Part shown: positions 1-8,875 of the stretch, in pieces
Layout: the number at the start of each line of letters is the position of its first letter
Position numbering within the stretch: position 1 is the stretch's first letter
Source of the DNA: Parasedimentitalea maritima
GTDB taxonomy: Bacteria > Pseudomonadota > Alphaproteobacteria > Rhodobacterales > Rhodobacteraceae
DNA: 64,000 bases
Direction of reading: 5' to 3'
Assembly (NCBI RefSeq): GCF_005771405.1
Contig: NZ_VAUA01000007.1
Span: 196,892-260,891 of the forward strand
The notes under the pieces: generated by a model
Told to the model about the DNA's origin: nothing
Databases searched by the model: none
What the model saw: only the letters and a program-made list of their open reading frames with translations
Position numbers and translations under genes: made by a program

Positions 1-198
1 CAGTTCTACTTCCGGACTACAGACGTCACTGGTACCGTTGTTCTGCCCGAGGGCACAGAAATGGTGATGCCAGGCGACAACCTGAAGTTCAACGTTGAGC
101 TGATCGCACCAATCGCGATGGAAACAGGCCTCCGCTTCGCGATCCGCGAAGGCGGCCGCACCGTTGGTGCTGGCGTTGTGTCAAAAATCGTCGAGTAA
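1..198 (+). CDS. tuf: Elongation factor Tu, C-terminal 65 residues (partial)
   Basis: The window opens inside this gene in frame 1 and reads to a TAA at 196-198. The visible part is the C-terminal beta-barrel (domain III) of EF-Tu: RTTDVTG, a MVMPGDN turn and the near-terminal [16 protein letters not shown] segment, all hallmark EF-Tu sequence. EF-Tu carries aminoacyl-tRNA to the ribosome as a GTP complex. The GTPase domain lies outside the window. It is followed by an intrinsic terminator, so it is transcriptionally separated from rpsJ, about 1 kb downstream. Confidence 0.97.
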   Translation, partial: QFYFRTTDVTGTVVLPEGTEMVMPGDNLKFNVELIAPIAMETGLRFAIREGGRTVGAGVVSKIVE

Positions 199-208
199 TT
201 TGACGTAG

Positions 209-228
209 GGTGCGTGCTCGCACGCACC
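209..228. repeat. Dispersed palindrome GGTGCGTGC-nn-GCACGCACC, copy 1
   Basis: A 9-bp perfect inverted repeat around a 2-nt centre, 11 nt after the tuf stop. The same arms recur at 20105-20124 and 34330-34349, each just after a stop codon. The flanking CCTACG (seen here as its complement CGTAGG) is shared with the copy at 34330. This is REP-like behaviour. Confidence 0.8.
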
Positions 229-247
229 ATTTGCCGCGACTATGAAA

Positions 248-272
248 GGGCTGCCCCAGGGCGGCCCTTTTA
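248..272 (+). terminator. Intrinsic terminator after tuf
   Basis: GGGCTGCC-CCAG-GGCGGCCC stem (one G-U pair) followed by TTTTACTGTTT. It closes the tuf transcription unit. Confidence 0.8.
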
Positions 273-332
273 CTGTTTGTGGATTAGAACTAAAACATTT
301 CTGCAGTGTCTCGCCCGGCGAAACGTCGGGCC

Positions 333-385
333 GCGCCTGACCTTCCCCCCGGGAAGGCGCTTTGCACCTCCCCAAGGTCAGGCGC
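333..385. repeat. 53-nt stem-loop repeat, copy 1
   Basis: Terminal arms GCGCCTGACCTT and AAGGTCAGGCGC pair perfectly over 12 bp, with a CCCGGG-containing centre. The whole 53-nt unit is identical to 22015-22067, and its last 32 nt or so recur at 22668-22699. A second short hairpin (CCCGGCG-AAA-CGTCGGG, one mismatch) sits immediately upstream. The other full copy has a different hairpin in the same place. It looks like a non-autonomous multicopy element of REP or MITE type. Confidence 0.8.
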
Positions 386-507
386 CGTTCTCTATACCGG
401 GCCACTATCGTACAAGCTAAAGTAAGAGGGGGGTGGTCGGTAAATTGCCTTCCAAACTAGACATGTCTATACGGATATGGCGTGGTTACAAAGTCGGGTG
501 GAAAATA

Positions 508-996
508 TTGAGCTACGATCTTTTTGTATTTGACCCGCAATTGGCACCAAGGGACCGCGTAGCGTTTATTCAATGGTATTTGGATCAAGTCGAAAACTGG
601 CCAATTGATTGCGACACACTGGATCAAATGACGGGGAACCTGCCTCGCTTCTATGAGTTGTTGCGGAGAGAATTTCCTCCTTTAAATGGACCAGGGGCCT
701 ATGACTGGGATCGCTCCCAAGGCCTTCCTCAATCGAAGCCTTTCTGGCGAAAGTTGGTTGGACTAGATAGGGGTGTTTTTACGGTGCGCGGAGCAGCCAT
801 CGAGGACCGTGTTACCGAGTACAATTTTGCCAAACATTCTATATACTTGAACTTCGGTTGGTCCGTTTCGAACTCGGCTTGGAGCGGCGTTTTCAATGCG
901 GCTTGTTCTGTTGGTGTCGGATTTTTCGAAGCCAGTGCCGAGAACCCGCCAATTATATATGATAGATCTGATTTTGATAGCGTACCCGGTCGTTAA
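508..996 (+). CDS. Hypothetical protein (SYDLxVFDP family), possible immunity-type orphan
   Basis: The 162-residue product begins (TTG) LSYDLFVFDPQLAPRDR and contains FPPLNGP and a later YLNFGWS segment. From memory this resembles a family of small soluble bacterial proteins beginning SYDL-VFDP, often found as orphan genes or near contact-dependent toxins; its function is unproven. I chose the TTG at 508 because family similarity starts there and GGGTGG lies a suitable distance upstream. The reading frame is open back to a GTG at 433, but the purine run there abuts that codon. Lower G+C than the flanking ribosomal genes and the adjacent 53-nt repeat suggest acquired DNA between tuf and rpsJ. 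Confidence 0.65.
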   Translation: MSYDLFVFDPQLAPRDRVAFIQWYLDQVENWPIDCDTLDQMTGNLPRFYELLRREFPPLNGPGAYDWDRSQGLPQSKPFWRKLVGLDRGVFTVRGAAIEDRVTEYNFAKHSIYLNFGWSVSNSAWSGVFNAACSVGVGFFEASAENPPIIYDRSDFDSVPGR

Positions 997-1052
997 CCAC
1001 GGACTTTGCATCTAAAGAAGAGAGTAGCATAGTGGGCAGCCCAATTTCCCCC

Positions 1053-1081
1053 TTGCCACATCCCCCCAACAGGCGTATAGC
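1053..1081 (+). promoter_or_regulatory. Predicted promoter of the rpsJ block
   Basis: TTGCCA (1053-1058), a 17-nt C-rich spacer, then TATAGC (1076-1081). The same layout precedes the rplB, rpmC and rplO blocks. Confidence 0.7.
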
Positions 1082-1104
1082 GCGCAAGTTCGCTTTATGT
1101 GAAT

Positions 1105-1140
1105 AACCCGTCGGCAGGATTCGTTCCTGCCGTTTGGGTT
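1105..1140 (+). promoter_or_regulatory. rpsJ leader hairpin with ATTCGTT loop
   Basis: CGGCAGG-ATTCGTT-CCTGCCG is a perfect 7-bp stem, extended by outer AACCC/GGGTT pairing. It lies in the predicted untranslated leader between the promoter and rpsJ. The rplB and rplO leaders carry hairpins with the loop ATTCGCT, so it may be a regulatory site. No r-protein repressor is known to me for it. Confidence 0.55.
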
Positions 1141-1208
1141 TGAAGAGGGCCGGTGGAATGAGCCATCGGTCGTCCTATCAACTCCTTAGCCTCGAAAGGC
1201 TATAGATA

Positions 1209-1523
1209 ATGCAAAGCCAAAATATCCGTATTCGGCTCAAGGCGTTTGACTATCGCGTTCTGGATTCCAGCACGCAAGAGATCGTCAACACAGCCAAGCG
1301 GACCGGCGCCTCAGTTCGTGGCCCGATCCCTTTGCCGAACAAGATTGAGAAGTTCACCGTTCTGCGTGGACCTCACGTTGATAAAAAATCGCGCGACCAG
1401 TTTGAGATCCGTACTCACAAGCGTCTGCTCGACATCATTGATCCGACCCCCCAGACCGTTGACGCGCTGATGAAGCTCGACCTCGCCGCTGGTGTGGACG
1501 TCGAGATCAAGTTGCAGTCATAA
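1209..1523 (+). CDS. rpsJ: 30S ribosomal protein S10
   Basis: The 104-residue product begins [19 protein letters not shown] and contains [19 protein letters not shown] and [13 protein letters not shown], which are diagnostic of S10 (NusE). S10 is a small-subunit head protein and also a component of the NusB/NusG antitermination complex. It is the first gene of a four-gene block rpsJ-rplC-rplD-rplW. A promoter and hairpin-bearing leader lie upstream, and AAAGG is a weak ribosome-binding site. Length is normal for alphaproteobacteria. Confidence 0.98.
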   Translation: MQSQNIRIRLKAFDYRVLDSSTQEIVNTAKRTGASVRGPIPLPNKIEKFTVLRGPHVDKKSRDQFEIRTHKRLLDIIDPTPQTVDALMKLDLAAGVDVEIKLQS

Positions 1524-1541
1524 GATCGGAGGGTAAAACAA

Positions 1542-2267
1542 ATGCGCTCTGGTATTATCGCTAAAAAAGTGGGCATGACCCGCTTGTTCATGGAAGACGG
1601 CAAGCAGATTCCTGTGACCGTTCTTCAGTTGGAAAACCTGCAGGTTGTTGCGCAGCGTACAGACGAGAAGGACGGCTACACTGCTGTTCAGCTTGGTGCT
1701 GGTGCTGCTAAGGCAAAACGCACGTCTCAGGCTATGCGCGGTCACTTCGCCGCTGCAATGGTTGAGCCTAAGCGCAAAGTCGCTGAGTTCCGCGTTTCCG
1801 CTGATGCCCTGATCGAAGTCGGCGCCGAAATTTCGGCCGAGCACTATCTGACAGGTCAAAAAGTTGACGTTTCCGGTACCTCGATTGGTAAAGGTTTCCA
1901 GGGTGCTATGAAGCGCTGGAACTTTGGTGGTCTGCGCGCGACACACGGTGTGTCTATCTCGCACCGTTCGCACGGTTCCACAGGTCAGTGTCAGGATCCC
2001 GGTAAGGTTTTCAAAGGCAAGAAGATGGCCGGTCACATGGGTGCTGCCCGTGTAACCACACAGAACCTGGAAGTCGTCAAAACTGACGCCGACCGTGGTC
2101 TGGTCTTCATCAAAGGCGCCGTTCCTGGCTCCAAAGGTGGTTGGGTCACTGTCAAAGACGCTGTTAAGAAGAAGGCCCCTGAGGGTCTGCCTTTCCCAGC
2201 AGGTCTGAAATCGGCAGCTGCCGAAGCTCCAGCAGAATCCGTTTCTGCGGAAGGTGGTGAAGCATGA
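1542..2267 (+). CDS. rplC: 50S ribosomal protein L3
   Basis: The 241-residue product starts [16 protein letters not shown] and contains the L3 signature with [15 protein letters not shown] and the GKKMAGHMG loop that reaches the peptidyl-transferase centre. The [18 protein letters not shown] stretch is typical, including the glutamine that PrmB methylates in homologues. An alanine- and glutamate-rich C-terminal tail extends beyond the E. coli protein, common in Rhodobacteraceae. GGAGG precedes the ATG. The stop overlaps the rplD start by 4 bp, suggesting coupled translation. Confidence 0.98.
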   Translation: MRSGIIAKKVGMTRLFMEDGKQIPVTVLQLENLQVVAQRTDEKDGYTAVQLGAGAAKAKRTSQAMRGHFAAAMVEPKRKVAEFRVSADALIEVGAEISAEHYLTGQKVDVSGTSIGKGFQGAMKRWNFGGLRATHGVSISHRSHGSTGQCQDPGKVFKGKKMAGHMGAARVTTQNLEVVKTDADRGLVFIKGAVPGSKGGWVTVKDAVKKKAPEGLPFPAGLKSAAAEAPAESVSAEGGEA

Positions 2268-2881
2268 AACTTGATGTAATCAATCTAGACGGCAGCACTG
2301 CCGGCAACATCGAGCTGGATGCCGCACTGTTCGGTCTCGAAGCACGCGCCGACATTCTGCACCGTGTGGTTCGCTGGCAGCGTAACAACGCGCAGGCCGG
2401 TACCCACAAGGTAAAGACCCGTTCGGAAGTGAACTACTCGACCAAGAAGATCTATCGTCAGAAAGGTACTGGCGGCGCGCGTCACGGTGCACGTTCTGCT
2501 CCGATCTTCCGCGGTGGTGGTGTTTACAAAGGTCCGGTTGTCCGTTCGCACGGCCACGAGCTGACCAAGAAGTTCCGTAAGCTGGGTCTGCGTCACGCAC
2601 TGTCTGCCAAAATGGCTGCTGGTGAGCTGGTTGTGATCGATAACGCTGACACTGACGGCAAGACTGCTGCTCTGGCTAAACAGGTTGCTAACCTGGGCTG
2701 GAAACGCGCTCTGGTCATCGACGGCGCGACAGCCAACGAAGGCTTCCTGAAAGCTGCCAAAAACATCGAAGGTCTGGATATCCTGCCGTCGATGGGCGCA
2801 AACGTCTATGATATCCTCAAGCGTGACACTCTGGTGATCACCAAGGCAGGTATCGAAGCATTGGAGGCTCGCCTGAAATGA
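2264..2881 (+). CDS. rplD: 50S ribosomal protein L4
   Basis: The 205-residue product contains [22 protein letters not shown], the L4 extended loop that lines the exit tunnel. In E. coli L4 also represses the S10 operon through its leader; whether it does so here is unknown. ATGA overlaps join it to rplC upstream and rplW downstream. Confidence 0.98.
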   Translation: MKLDVINLDGSTAGNIELDAALFGLEARADILHRVVRWQRNNAQAGTHKVKTRSEVNYSTKKIYRQKGTGGARHGARSAPIFRGGGVYKGPVVRSHGHELTKKFRKLGLRHALSAKMAAGELVVIDNADTDGKTAALAKQVANLGWKRALVIDGATANEGFLKAAKNIEGLDILPSMGANVYDILKRDTLVITKAGIEALEARLK

Positions 2882-3174
2882 GCGCTAAAGCAGAACACTA
2901 CGACGTAATCCGCAAGCCGATCATCACTGAAAAAGCCACCATGGCGTCCGAAAATGGCGCGGTTGTTTTTGAAGTTGCGATCGACAGCAACAAGCCAACC
3001 ATCAAAGCCGCCGTTGAGGCGCTGTTTGGTGTGAAGGTTAAGGCTGTGAACACAAGCATCACTAAAGGTAAAGTGAAGCGGTTCCGCGGTGGCCTGGGCC
3101 GTCGCAAGGACGTCAAAAAGGCCTATGTTACCCTCGAAGAAGGTAACACAATCGACGTGTCCACTGGACTCTAA
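2878..3174 (+). CDS. rplW: 50S ribosomal protein L23
   Basis: The 98-residue product has [15 protein letters not shown] near the N-terminus and [18 protein letters not shown], typical of L23. L23 sits at the tunnel exit and docks SRP and trigger factor. It is normally followed directly by rplB. Here it is followed by a strong terminator and about 2.9 kb of unrelated DNA, so the S10 operon is split at this point. Confidence 0.98.
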   Translation: MSAKAEHYDVIRKPIITEKATMASENGAVVFEVAIDSNKPTIKAAVEALFGVKVKAVNTSITKGKVKRFRGGLGRRKDVKKAYVTLEEGNTIDVSTGL

Positions 3175-3196
3175 GATTGCTTGGATGAATTGAGAA

Positions 3197-3226
3197 AGGC
3201 CCTCGCTGTAAAGCGGGGGCCTTTTT
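3197..3226 (+). terminator. Intrinsic terminator after rplW
   Basis: AGGCCCTCGCT-GTAA-AGCGGGGGCCT forms an 11-bp stem followed by five T residues. It ends the rpsJ-rplW transcription unit. Confidence 0.9.
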
Positions 3227-3327
3227 CGTTTCTGGGCGGCTAGCGCGCGTGAGGCTTGGTGCCCTTTGGAGAGCGGCCACGATGCGCAGGTTGCACATCG
3301 CGGCCAGTGCTATGACTTCAACCTCTT

Positions 3328-4566
3328 TTACTCAGCTGGGTCTGCATCGAATTCGTGAGAGCTGATCTCATTGCTGAGAGCAACGATATTGTCCAGTTTT
3401 TCAGAGATGCGCGCCTGAAAAGCGCCAAGCTGATCGATGATGTCCGTTAACGTCTCTCCGGCCTCAGGCACGCGCGCGCTTTCGATTTTACACAATACGC
3501 GCGTTGAGCTAAGGCCAAGAAGGTGACGTTGCATAATACCGCAGGCATGTAAAATCCGTTCAGCTTCGGTTTTTACAACCCGTAGGTTGGCAAAGGCCTC
3601 GGTGTTGCGATCTTTGGATACCCTGTTCAGGATTTCACGTTCCGCATCTATATTCTCAGCGCCGTGGCCACGGCCTTCGCTTGTAAACTGATCCACGCAC
3701 TCCCGCATGACTGCGGACAGGCAGCCGGTATACAGACAATTGTTGACGGCCCCTTTGATGCTGGAAAAGTTGCTCTTTTCTCCGACGACATGCTCGGCAA
3801 ACCAATCCGACATGCTCTGTGACATGATGCCATAGTTTTGCGACAAGACTGTCACTGGCCCACCTGCGGGTTCGATGCGCGACGCAATGACCCGCAAGTT
3901 GTGCGGAATTGTGCGCATGGCTTCAAATTCCTGAATCAAACCTTCGCTCTGCTGCTTCAGTGTATCCGCCTTGTCCAGCATACTGCGCATTGCGACAATT
4001 GACGGGTCCTGTTTCTGCCGTAGTCCGGTGCTACGTGCCAGCAGCTCTGTACTTGCTGTGTGGGCAGCAAAATGGTGATATTTTTCAAAGCCAAGCTCTT
4101 TCAGCCGGGCCAAAAAGCGCTTACCGCTGGCTTCTGGAGTAAGGTTTTCAAGCTGTTCAGCTTCCAGGAGCGCCGCGTATTCTGACTGAATGGTTGCCAG
4201 CCAGGGGCTGCTGGGTTTGAAGCGGGCTGAGATGTAACCGCCCTTGCAGGGAACAACCATGGCATAGACCCAGTAGTTGAGCCCGTCCTTTGCTTTGTTT
4301 TGCACATAGGCGCCCATGCTGCGACCACGCTTGATCGTGTCCCAAAGCAGCCAGAATACGCCCTTTGGCATTTCAGGATGGCGAATTCTTTTGTGCGGGG
4401 CCCCAATGAGCTCATTCCACTCATATCCCGAAACACGACCAAAGATATTGTTCCCCGCCTGGATCACGCCGCGCTCATCCGTCCTGGAAAAAAAGCACTC
4501 GTGTAGCTCAAACGGTGCTTCGCCGGTGGCTGGACGGTTTTCGATTGTTCGGTCAATGAATGACAT
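3328..4566 (-). CDS. PAS-domain sensory protein with degenerate C-terminal signalling region
   Basis: The 412-residue product has an N-terminal Aer-type PAS domain (about residues 15-125), recognised from FFSRTDERGVI, GYEWNELIGAPHKRIRHPEMP and VFWLLWDTIKRG. The remaining 280 residues are mostly helical, with IPHNLRVIASRIEP vaguely recalling the hairpin of MCP signalling domains. The canonical MCP hairpin and a receptor C-terminus are absent. There are no membrane segments, so it is probably cytoplasmic. I chose ATG at 4566, with GTGGGA upstream; a GTG at 4578 is possible. It lies alone on the minus strand inside the split S10 operon. A role in redox or energy taxis is an inference. Confidence 0.75.
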   Translation of the reverse strand: MSFIDRTIENRPATGEAPFELHECFFSRTDERGVIQAGNNIFGRVSGYEWNELIGAPHKRIRHPEMPKGVFWLLWDTIKRGRSMGAYVQNKAKDGLNYWVYAMVVPCKGGYISARFKPSSPWLATIQSEYAALLEAEQLENLTPEASGKRFLARLKELGFEKYHHFAAHTASTELLARSTGLRQKQDPSIVAMRSMLDKADTLKQQSEGLIQEFEAMRTIPHNLRVIASRIEPAGGPVTVLSQNYGIMSQSMSDWFAEHVVGEKSNFSSIKGAVNNCLYTGCLSAVMRECVDQFTSEGRGHGAENIDAEREILNRVSKDRNTEAFANLRVVKTEAERILHACGIMQRHLLGLSSTRVLCKIESARVPEAGETLTDIIDQLGAFQARISEKLDNIVALSNEISSHEFDADPAE

Positions 4567-4881
4567 GTGAAATCCCACTTACTCAAATTGCTTCGGATTC
4601 AGAAAATCAGAACTATTCAAGTGTCTATTCGCGTTAGTTTTACGAAAGCTTTATGACGCAGAAATATTTCTTTGCAGATTAGGAATGTGATTATAGCGAA
4701 CGGCAGGAGGGTAGCAGGAGGCCTCATGAGAGGCTGTTTTGGGCTTCGCATGCCGGCCCTCTGGCATGAGGCGCGCCCAGCGAGAAACAAAGGCGTAACC
4801 CGCCGCACCAGCGTCTGACAGCTTGCTATTCTTTGGGTTGTGCCAGTAGATTTAGCGAAGTTTTGAGAGATAGGACGGCAA
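4567..4881. other. Divergent intergenic region, no gene seen
   Basis: Separates the minus-strand PAS gene from the plus-strand gene at 4882. It contains a small hairpin, CATGCC-n8-GGCATG (about 4749-4768), and presumably both promoters. Short reading frames here have no recognisable protein features. Confidence 0.5.
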
Positions 4882-5793
4882 ATGAATTTTTTCGCCTCGA
4901 TTTTTAATCGTACAAACCTAATAGCAAGTGGCTTCGGTGGCGCGTGCAGCGTCGTTGGTCTTCTTGTGGCACTTAATCAAGGTAGTATTGACAAAGCGGT
5001 TTCTGAAAATGTCGCCATAACGTCATTGAAGGAACAGTTAACAGCGCAACAAAGACAATTGGATGTGTTTGAGCGACGTCAAAGTGCTGCATTGGGCGAA
5101 GTTAAGAAAGAACAGGAGCTGTTACGGAGGGAGGCGTTGGTTTACGGCAGTGAACGAAATAAGATGGCGGTGCAGGAACTTAATGACCGGTTCGATGCGT
5201 TGGCGGTAAAAATTGAGACGCTGCCCAAAGTCGCTGGAGGTGGTGTAGATCCTATCGCGCTTGGTAAGGCCGTTGAGCAAGTCAAACTGGATTTGACAAT
5301 AGAGTTTCAAAGGTGGCTTGCTGAGATGCCTGTGTCTGGGAATGCCGGAATTTCGGAGAGTGACGTCCAGCTTTTGCTTGGAAATGTTCGGGCGGAGCTG
5401 ATGACTTCAGTTTCTTCAGCAATAGAGGCGAAATTTTCATCGCTTTCTCGCGCGGTTGGAGATGGGGTGCCTATAGCAACTAAACGACGTATCCACTTTG
5501 TAGAAAAGGACTGCGTCTATCTTCAGTCAATGCCAAAACAGTTCACTCAGAAATTCAGGCGGGGACAAGAGTTTTGCTGGGAACCTTCTCAACTTTGGTT
5601 TGAGATAACCAAAGTTGATTCCTACAGGTTCTATTTCCGTTATGTGGGTGGTGGCTCTTATGATTGCTACTATGAGCACGCTTGCTATATCGGTTCGGAG
5701 GAAGACGGTACGCGTTATAAAGTTCGAGTAGAGCAAATATATGAAAAAGACGCGATAGTTTTCGCCGAGGTCAACTTTTTGAAAATTGACTAA
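4882..5793 (+). CDS. Hypothetical membrane-anchored coiled-coil protein
   Basis: I do not recognise a family for this 303-residue protein. Residues about 12-32 (LIASGFGGACSVVGLLVAL) form one hydrophobic segment. They are followed by a charged helical region, about residues 40-120, with coiled-coil character (KEQLTAQQRQLDVFERRQ). The C-terminal third is compact, rich in aromatics and cysteine (FYFRYVGGGSYDCYYEHAC), and resembles an extracytoplasmic beta-rich domain. TAGGA lies upstream of the ATG. G+C is lower and codon use less biased than in the neighbouring ribosomal genes, consistent with transfer into the rplW-rplB joint. Confidence 0.6.
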   Translation: MNFFASIFNRTNLIASGFGGACSVVGLLVALNQGSIDKAVSENVAITSLKEQLTAQQRQLDVFERRQSAALGEVKKEQELLRREALVYGSERNKMAVQELNDRFDALAVKIETLPKVAGGGVDPIALGKAVEQVKLDLTIEFQRWLAEMPVSGNAGISESDVQLLLGNVRAELMTSVSSAIEAKFSSLSRAVGDGVPIATKRRIHFVEKDCVYLQSMPKQFTQKFRRGQEFCWEPSQLWFEITKVDSYRFYFRYVGGGSYDCYYEHACYIGSEEDGTRYKVRVEQIYEKDAIVFAEVNFLKID

Positions 5794-5870
5794 ACAACAG
5801 CAAGTGACATCTATCCTGCAGATGTACCGTTTTTTGGTGAGTTGTCGTCTCGTTAGTGCTTGTCTCCCCA

Positions 5871-5899
5871 TTGCCACCCCCCCCAAACCCTGCTACGTC
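5871..5899 (+). promoter_or_regulatory. Predicted promoter of the rplB block
   Basis: TTGCCA (5871-5876), a 17-nt spacer containing a run of eight C, then TACGTC (5894-5899). The layout matches the rpsJ promoter. Confidence 0.6.
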
Positions 5900-5912
5900 G
5901 CTCCAATCATCT

Positions 5913-5935
5913 AGCCTCGGATTCGCTCCGGGGCT
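5913..5935 (+). promoter_or_regulatory. rplB leader hairpin with ATTCGCT loop
   Basis: AGCCTCGG-ATTCGCT-CCGGGGCT forms an 8-bp stem with one G-U pair, just after the predicted transcription start. The loop matches those in the rpsJ and rplO leaders (ATTCGYT). Confidence 0.55.
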
Positions 5936-6088
5936 GTTGATTTTTGGATGGGGACCTTCGGGGCCTTATATCGATGGCCACCTCAGTAGTTGGGTTTCTG
6001 ATGAAACGTTGCGAGCAGGGGGCTGAACATAGTCCAGGATGCCGGGAAAACTCGGTGCTTGGACACTGCTAAACGGAAGACAGAAAGC

Positions 6089-6931
6089 ATGGCACTCAAG
6101 TCGTATAAACCGACGACGCCGGGCCAGCGTGGGCTGGTTCTGATCGACCGTTCGGAGCTTTGGAAAGGACGTCCCGTCAAGTCTCTCACTGAGGGTTTGA
6201 CGAAATCGGGCGGCCGGAACAACACCGGACGGATTACCTCGCGCCGCCGTGGTGGCGGGGCAAAGCGCCTCTACCGGATCGTTGACTTTAAGCGTAACAA
6301 ATTTGATGTTGCGGCGACCGTCGAGCGGATCGAATATGACCCGAACCGGACCGCATTCATCGCGCTGATCAAATATGAAGATGGCGAACAGAACTATATC
6401 TTGGCTCCACAGCGTCTTGCTGTTGGTGATCAGGTTATCGCCTCTGCTAAGGCCGACATCAAGCCGGGCAACACAATGCCATTCTCGGGCATGCCAATCG
6501 GTACCATCATTCACAACATCGAAATGAAGCCAGGCAAAGGCGGCCAGATCGCCCGTGCAGCTGGTACATATGCTCAGTTCGTTGGTCGTGACGGTGGCTA
6601 CGCTCAGATCCGTTTGTCTTCGGGCGAACTGCGTCTGGTGCGTCAGGAATGTCTGGCAACAGTTGGTGCGGTGTCGAACCCCGACAACTCGAACCAGAAC
6701 TTTGGTAAAGCTGGCCGTATGCGTCACAAGGGCGTTCGTCCCTCTGTGCGTGGTGTGGTCATGAACCCGGTCGACCACCCACACGGTGGTGGTGAAGGCC
6801 GGACTTCGGGTGGTCGTCACCCAGTGACCCCTTGGGGTAAGCCTACCAAAGGTGCTCGGACCCGTAACAAGAACAAAGCGTCAAGCAAGCTGATCATCCG
6901 CTCGCGTCACGCCAAGAAGAAGGGACGTTAA
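6089..6931 (+). CDS. rplB: 50S ribosomal protein L2
   Basis: The 280-residue product begins [16 protein letters not shown] and contains [33 protein letters not shown] and a basic C-terminus, all diagnostic of L2. L2 bridges the subunits near the peptidyl-transferase centre. The frame is open for ten more codons upstream, but ATG at 6089 matches the family start and has GGAAGA before it. It opens the block rplB-rpsS-rplV-rpsC-rplP. Confidence 0.98.
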   Translation: MALKSYKPTTPGQRGLVLIDRSELWKGRPVKSLTEGLTKSGGRNNTGRITSRRRGGGAKRLYRIVDFKRNKFDVAATVERIEYDPNRTAFIALIKYEDGEQNYILAPQRLAVGDQVIASAKADIKPGNTMPFSGMPIGTIIHNIEMKPGKGGQIARAAGTYAQFVGRDGGYAQIRLSSGELRLVRQECLATVGAVSNPDNSNQNFGKAGRMRHKGVRPSVRGVVMNPVDHPHGGGEGRTSGGRHPVTPWGKPTKGARTRNKNKASSKLIIRSRHAKKKGR

Positions 6932-6934
6932 TCT

Positions 6935-7213
6935 ATGTCTCGCTCTGTATGGAAAGGCCCTTTTGTTGACGCTTATGTCCTCAAGAAGGCCGAAGCTGCT
7001 CGTGATTCGGGCCGCAAAGAAGTGATCAAGATCTGGTCGCGCCGTTCCACCATTCTGCCCCAGTTTGTGGGTCTGACCTTTGGTGTTTATAACGGTCGCA
7101 AGCATATCCCTGTGAACGTCTCGGAAGACATGATCGGTCAGAAGTTTGGTGAATATTCGCCAACTCGTACTTATCACGGTCACGCTGCTGACAAAAAAGC
7201 GAAGCGGAAATAA
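6935..7213 (+). CDS. rpsS: 30S ribosomal protein S19
   Basis: The 92-residue product has [18 protein letters not shown] and [28 protein letters not shown], typical of S19. S19 sits in the small-subunit head and contacts S13 and the A-site tRNA. It lies 3 bp after rplB. Confidence 0.98.
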   Translation: MSRSVWKGPFVDAYVLKKAEAARDSGRKEVIKIWSRRSTILPQFVGLTFGVYNGRKHIPVNVSEDMIGQKFGEYSPTRTYHGHAADKKAKRK

Positions 7214-7216
7214 GTC

Positions 7217-7597
7217 ATGGGTAAGGAAAAAAACCCCCGCCGCGTGGCAGACAACGAAGCAATGGCAAAACTGCGCATGCTCCGTACCAGCCCTCAGAAA
7301 CTGAATCTGGTTGCTGGTCTGATCCGTGGCAAGAAAGTTGATAAGGCTCTGACCGAACTGACTTTCTCGAACAAGCGTGTTGCTCAGGACGTGAAAAAAT
7401 GTCTTCAGTCGGCGATTGCCAATGCTGAAAACAACCACAACCTGGACGTAGACGAGCTGGTCGTCGCCGAGGCCTATGTGGGCAAAAACATGACTCTGAA
7501 GCGCGGTCGCCCGCGTGCTCGTGGTCGTTTCGGCAAGATCTTGAAGCCGTTTGCTGAGATCACCATCCTGGTGCGTCAAGTTGAGGAGCAGTCCTAA
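7217..7597 (+). CDS. rplV: 50S ribosomal protein L22
   Basis: The 126-residue product contains [39 protein letters not shown] and the beta-hairpin loop segment [14 protein letters not shown] that lines the exit tunnel and carries macrolide-resistance positions in other bacteria. It overlaps the start of rpsC by one base (TAATG). Confidence 0.98.
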   Translation: MGKEKNPRRVADNEAMAKLRMLRTSPQKLNLVAGLIRGKKVDKALTELTFSNKRVAQDVKKCLQSAIANAENNHNLDVDELVVAEAYVGKNMTLKRGRPRARGRFGKILKPFAEITILVRQVEEQS

Positions 7598-8304
7598 TGG
7601 GTAATAAAGTCAATCCAATTGGCATGCGCCTCCAGGTCAACCGCACCTGGGACAGCCGCTGGTATGCTGACACCAAAGATTTCGGCGATCTTCTTCTGGA
7701 AGACCTGAAAATCCGCGACTTCATCAAAGAAGAGTGTAAGCAGGCTGGTATCTCTCGTGTGATCATCGAACGTCCGCACAAAAAGTGCCGCGTTACGATC
7801 CACACTGCGCGTCCTGGCGTCATCATCGGCAAAAAAGGTGCAGACATCGAAACTCTGCGCAAGAAAATTGCCAGCATGACCGATAGCGAACTGCACCTGA
7901 ACATCGTTGAAGTCCGCAAGCCGGAACTCGATGCTGCTCTGGTTGGTGAGTCCATCGCACAGCAGCTGGAGCGCCGGGTGTCTTTCCGTCGCGCCATGAA
8001 GCGTTCGGTGCAGAACGCGATGCGCATGGGCGCCCTGGGTATCCGGGTCAACCTTGCGGGTCGTTTGGGTGGAGCAGAAATCGCGCGTACCGAATGGTAC
8101 CGTGAGGGCCGCGTGCCTCTGCACACACTGCGTGCCGACATCGATTACGCACACGTCGAAGCAAAAACTGCTTATGGTATCATCGGGATCAAGACTTGGA
8201 TCTTCAAAGGTGAGATCATGGAGCACGATCCGCAGGCACGTGACCGTAAAGCACAGGAACTCCAGGACGGCCCAGCACCTCGCGGTGCAGGCGGTCGTCG
8301 CTAA
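7597..8304 (+). CDS. rpsC: 30S ribosomal protein S3
   Basis: The 235-residue product starts [22 protein letters not shown]. The KH-type RNA-binding domain carries [19 protein letters not shown], and the C-terminal domain has the [30 protein letters not shown] signature. S3 lines the mRNA entry channel. Normal length. Confidence 0.98.
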   Translation: MGNKVNPIGMRLQVNRTWDSRWYADTKDFGDLLLEDLKIRDFIKEECKQAGISRVIIERPHKKCRVTIHTARPGVIIGKKGADIETLRKKIASMTDSELHLNIVEVRKPELDAALVGESIAQQLERRVSFRRAMKRSVQNAMRMGALGIRVNLAGRLGGAEIARTEWYREGRVPLHTLRADIDYAHVEAKTAYGIIGIKTWIFKGEIMEHDPQARDRKAQELQDGPAPRGAGGRR

Positions 8305-8318
8305 GGGGAACATGACAA

Positions 8319-8732
8319 ATGCTTCAACCAAAGCGTACTAAATTCCGGAAGATGCACAAAGGCCGGATCAAGGGTGAAACCAAAGGTGGATCCGATCTGA
8401 ACTTTGGCACTTTCGGCCTGAAAGCACTGCAGCCTGAGCGTATCACTGCACGTCAAATCGAAGCGGCTCGCCGCGCGATGACACGTCACATGAAACGTCA
8501 GGGCCGTGTTTGGATCCGTATCTTCCCGGACACTCCAGTGACCTCGAAGCCTACCGAAGTCCGTATGGGTAAAGGTAAGGGTTCCGTAGATTTCTGGGCA
8601 GCCAAGGTTCGTCCTGGCCGCGTCTTGTTCGAAATCGACGGTGTTGACGATGTTGTTGCACGCGAGGCCCTGCGCCTGGCAGCGATGAAATTGCCAATCA
8701 AAACACGCGTCGTGGTTCGCGAAGACTGGTAA
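8319..8732 (+). CDS. rplP: 50S ribosomal protein L16
   Basis: The 137-residue product begins [19 protein letters not shown] and has [16 protein letters not shown] and the [14 protein letters not shown] motif of L16, which helps form the tRNA-binding site of the large subunit. Unlike in most bacteria, rpmC does not follow. A terminator and 5.4 kb of other genes intervene. Confidence 0.98.
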   Translation: MLQPKRTKFRKMHKGRIKGETKGGSDLNFGTFGLKALQPERITARQIEAARRAMTRHMKRQGRVWIRIFPDTPVTSKPTEVRMGKGKGSVDFWAAKVRPGRVLFEIDGVDDVVAREALRLAAMKLPIKTRVVVREDW

Positions 8733-8757
8733 GCTCTTACCGATCTGAAAATTTAGA

Positions 8758-8790
8758 AGCCCCTGCTGATTTTTCAGCGGGGGCTTTTTC
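8758..8790 (+). terminator. Intrinsic terminator after rplP
   Basis: AAGCCCTGCTGA and TCAGCGGGGGCTT pair around a T loop and run into TTTTTC. It closes the rplB-rplP unit. Confidence 0.85.
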
Positions 8791-8875
8791 TGTTGCTGGA
8801 GTAAAAAAATGTTGAAGCGCAGGCCGAACAGGGGCACCTGCAGTCAACAGAAACCAACACCGCAAGGAGAGTGTC

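Noticed and set aside
5966-6820. 284-codon minus-strand open frame
   Set aside because: Lies antisense to rplB; its composition mirrors the codon bias of the highly expressed gene and has no protein features.
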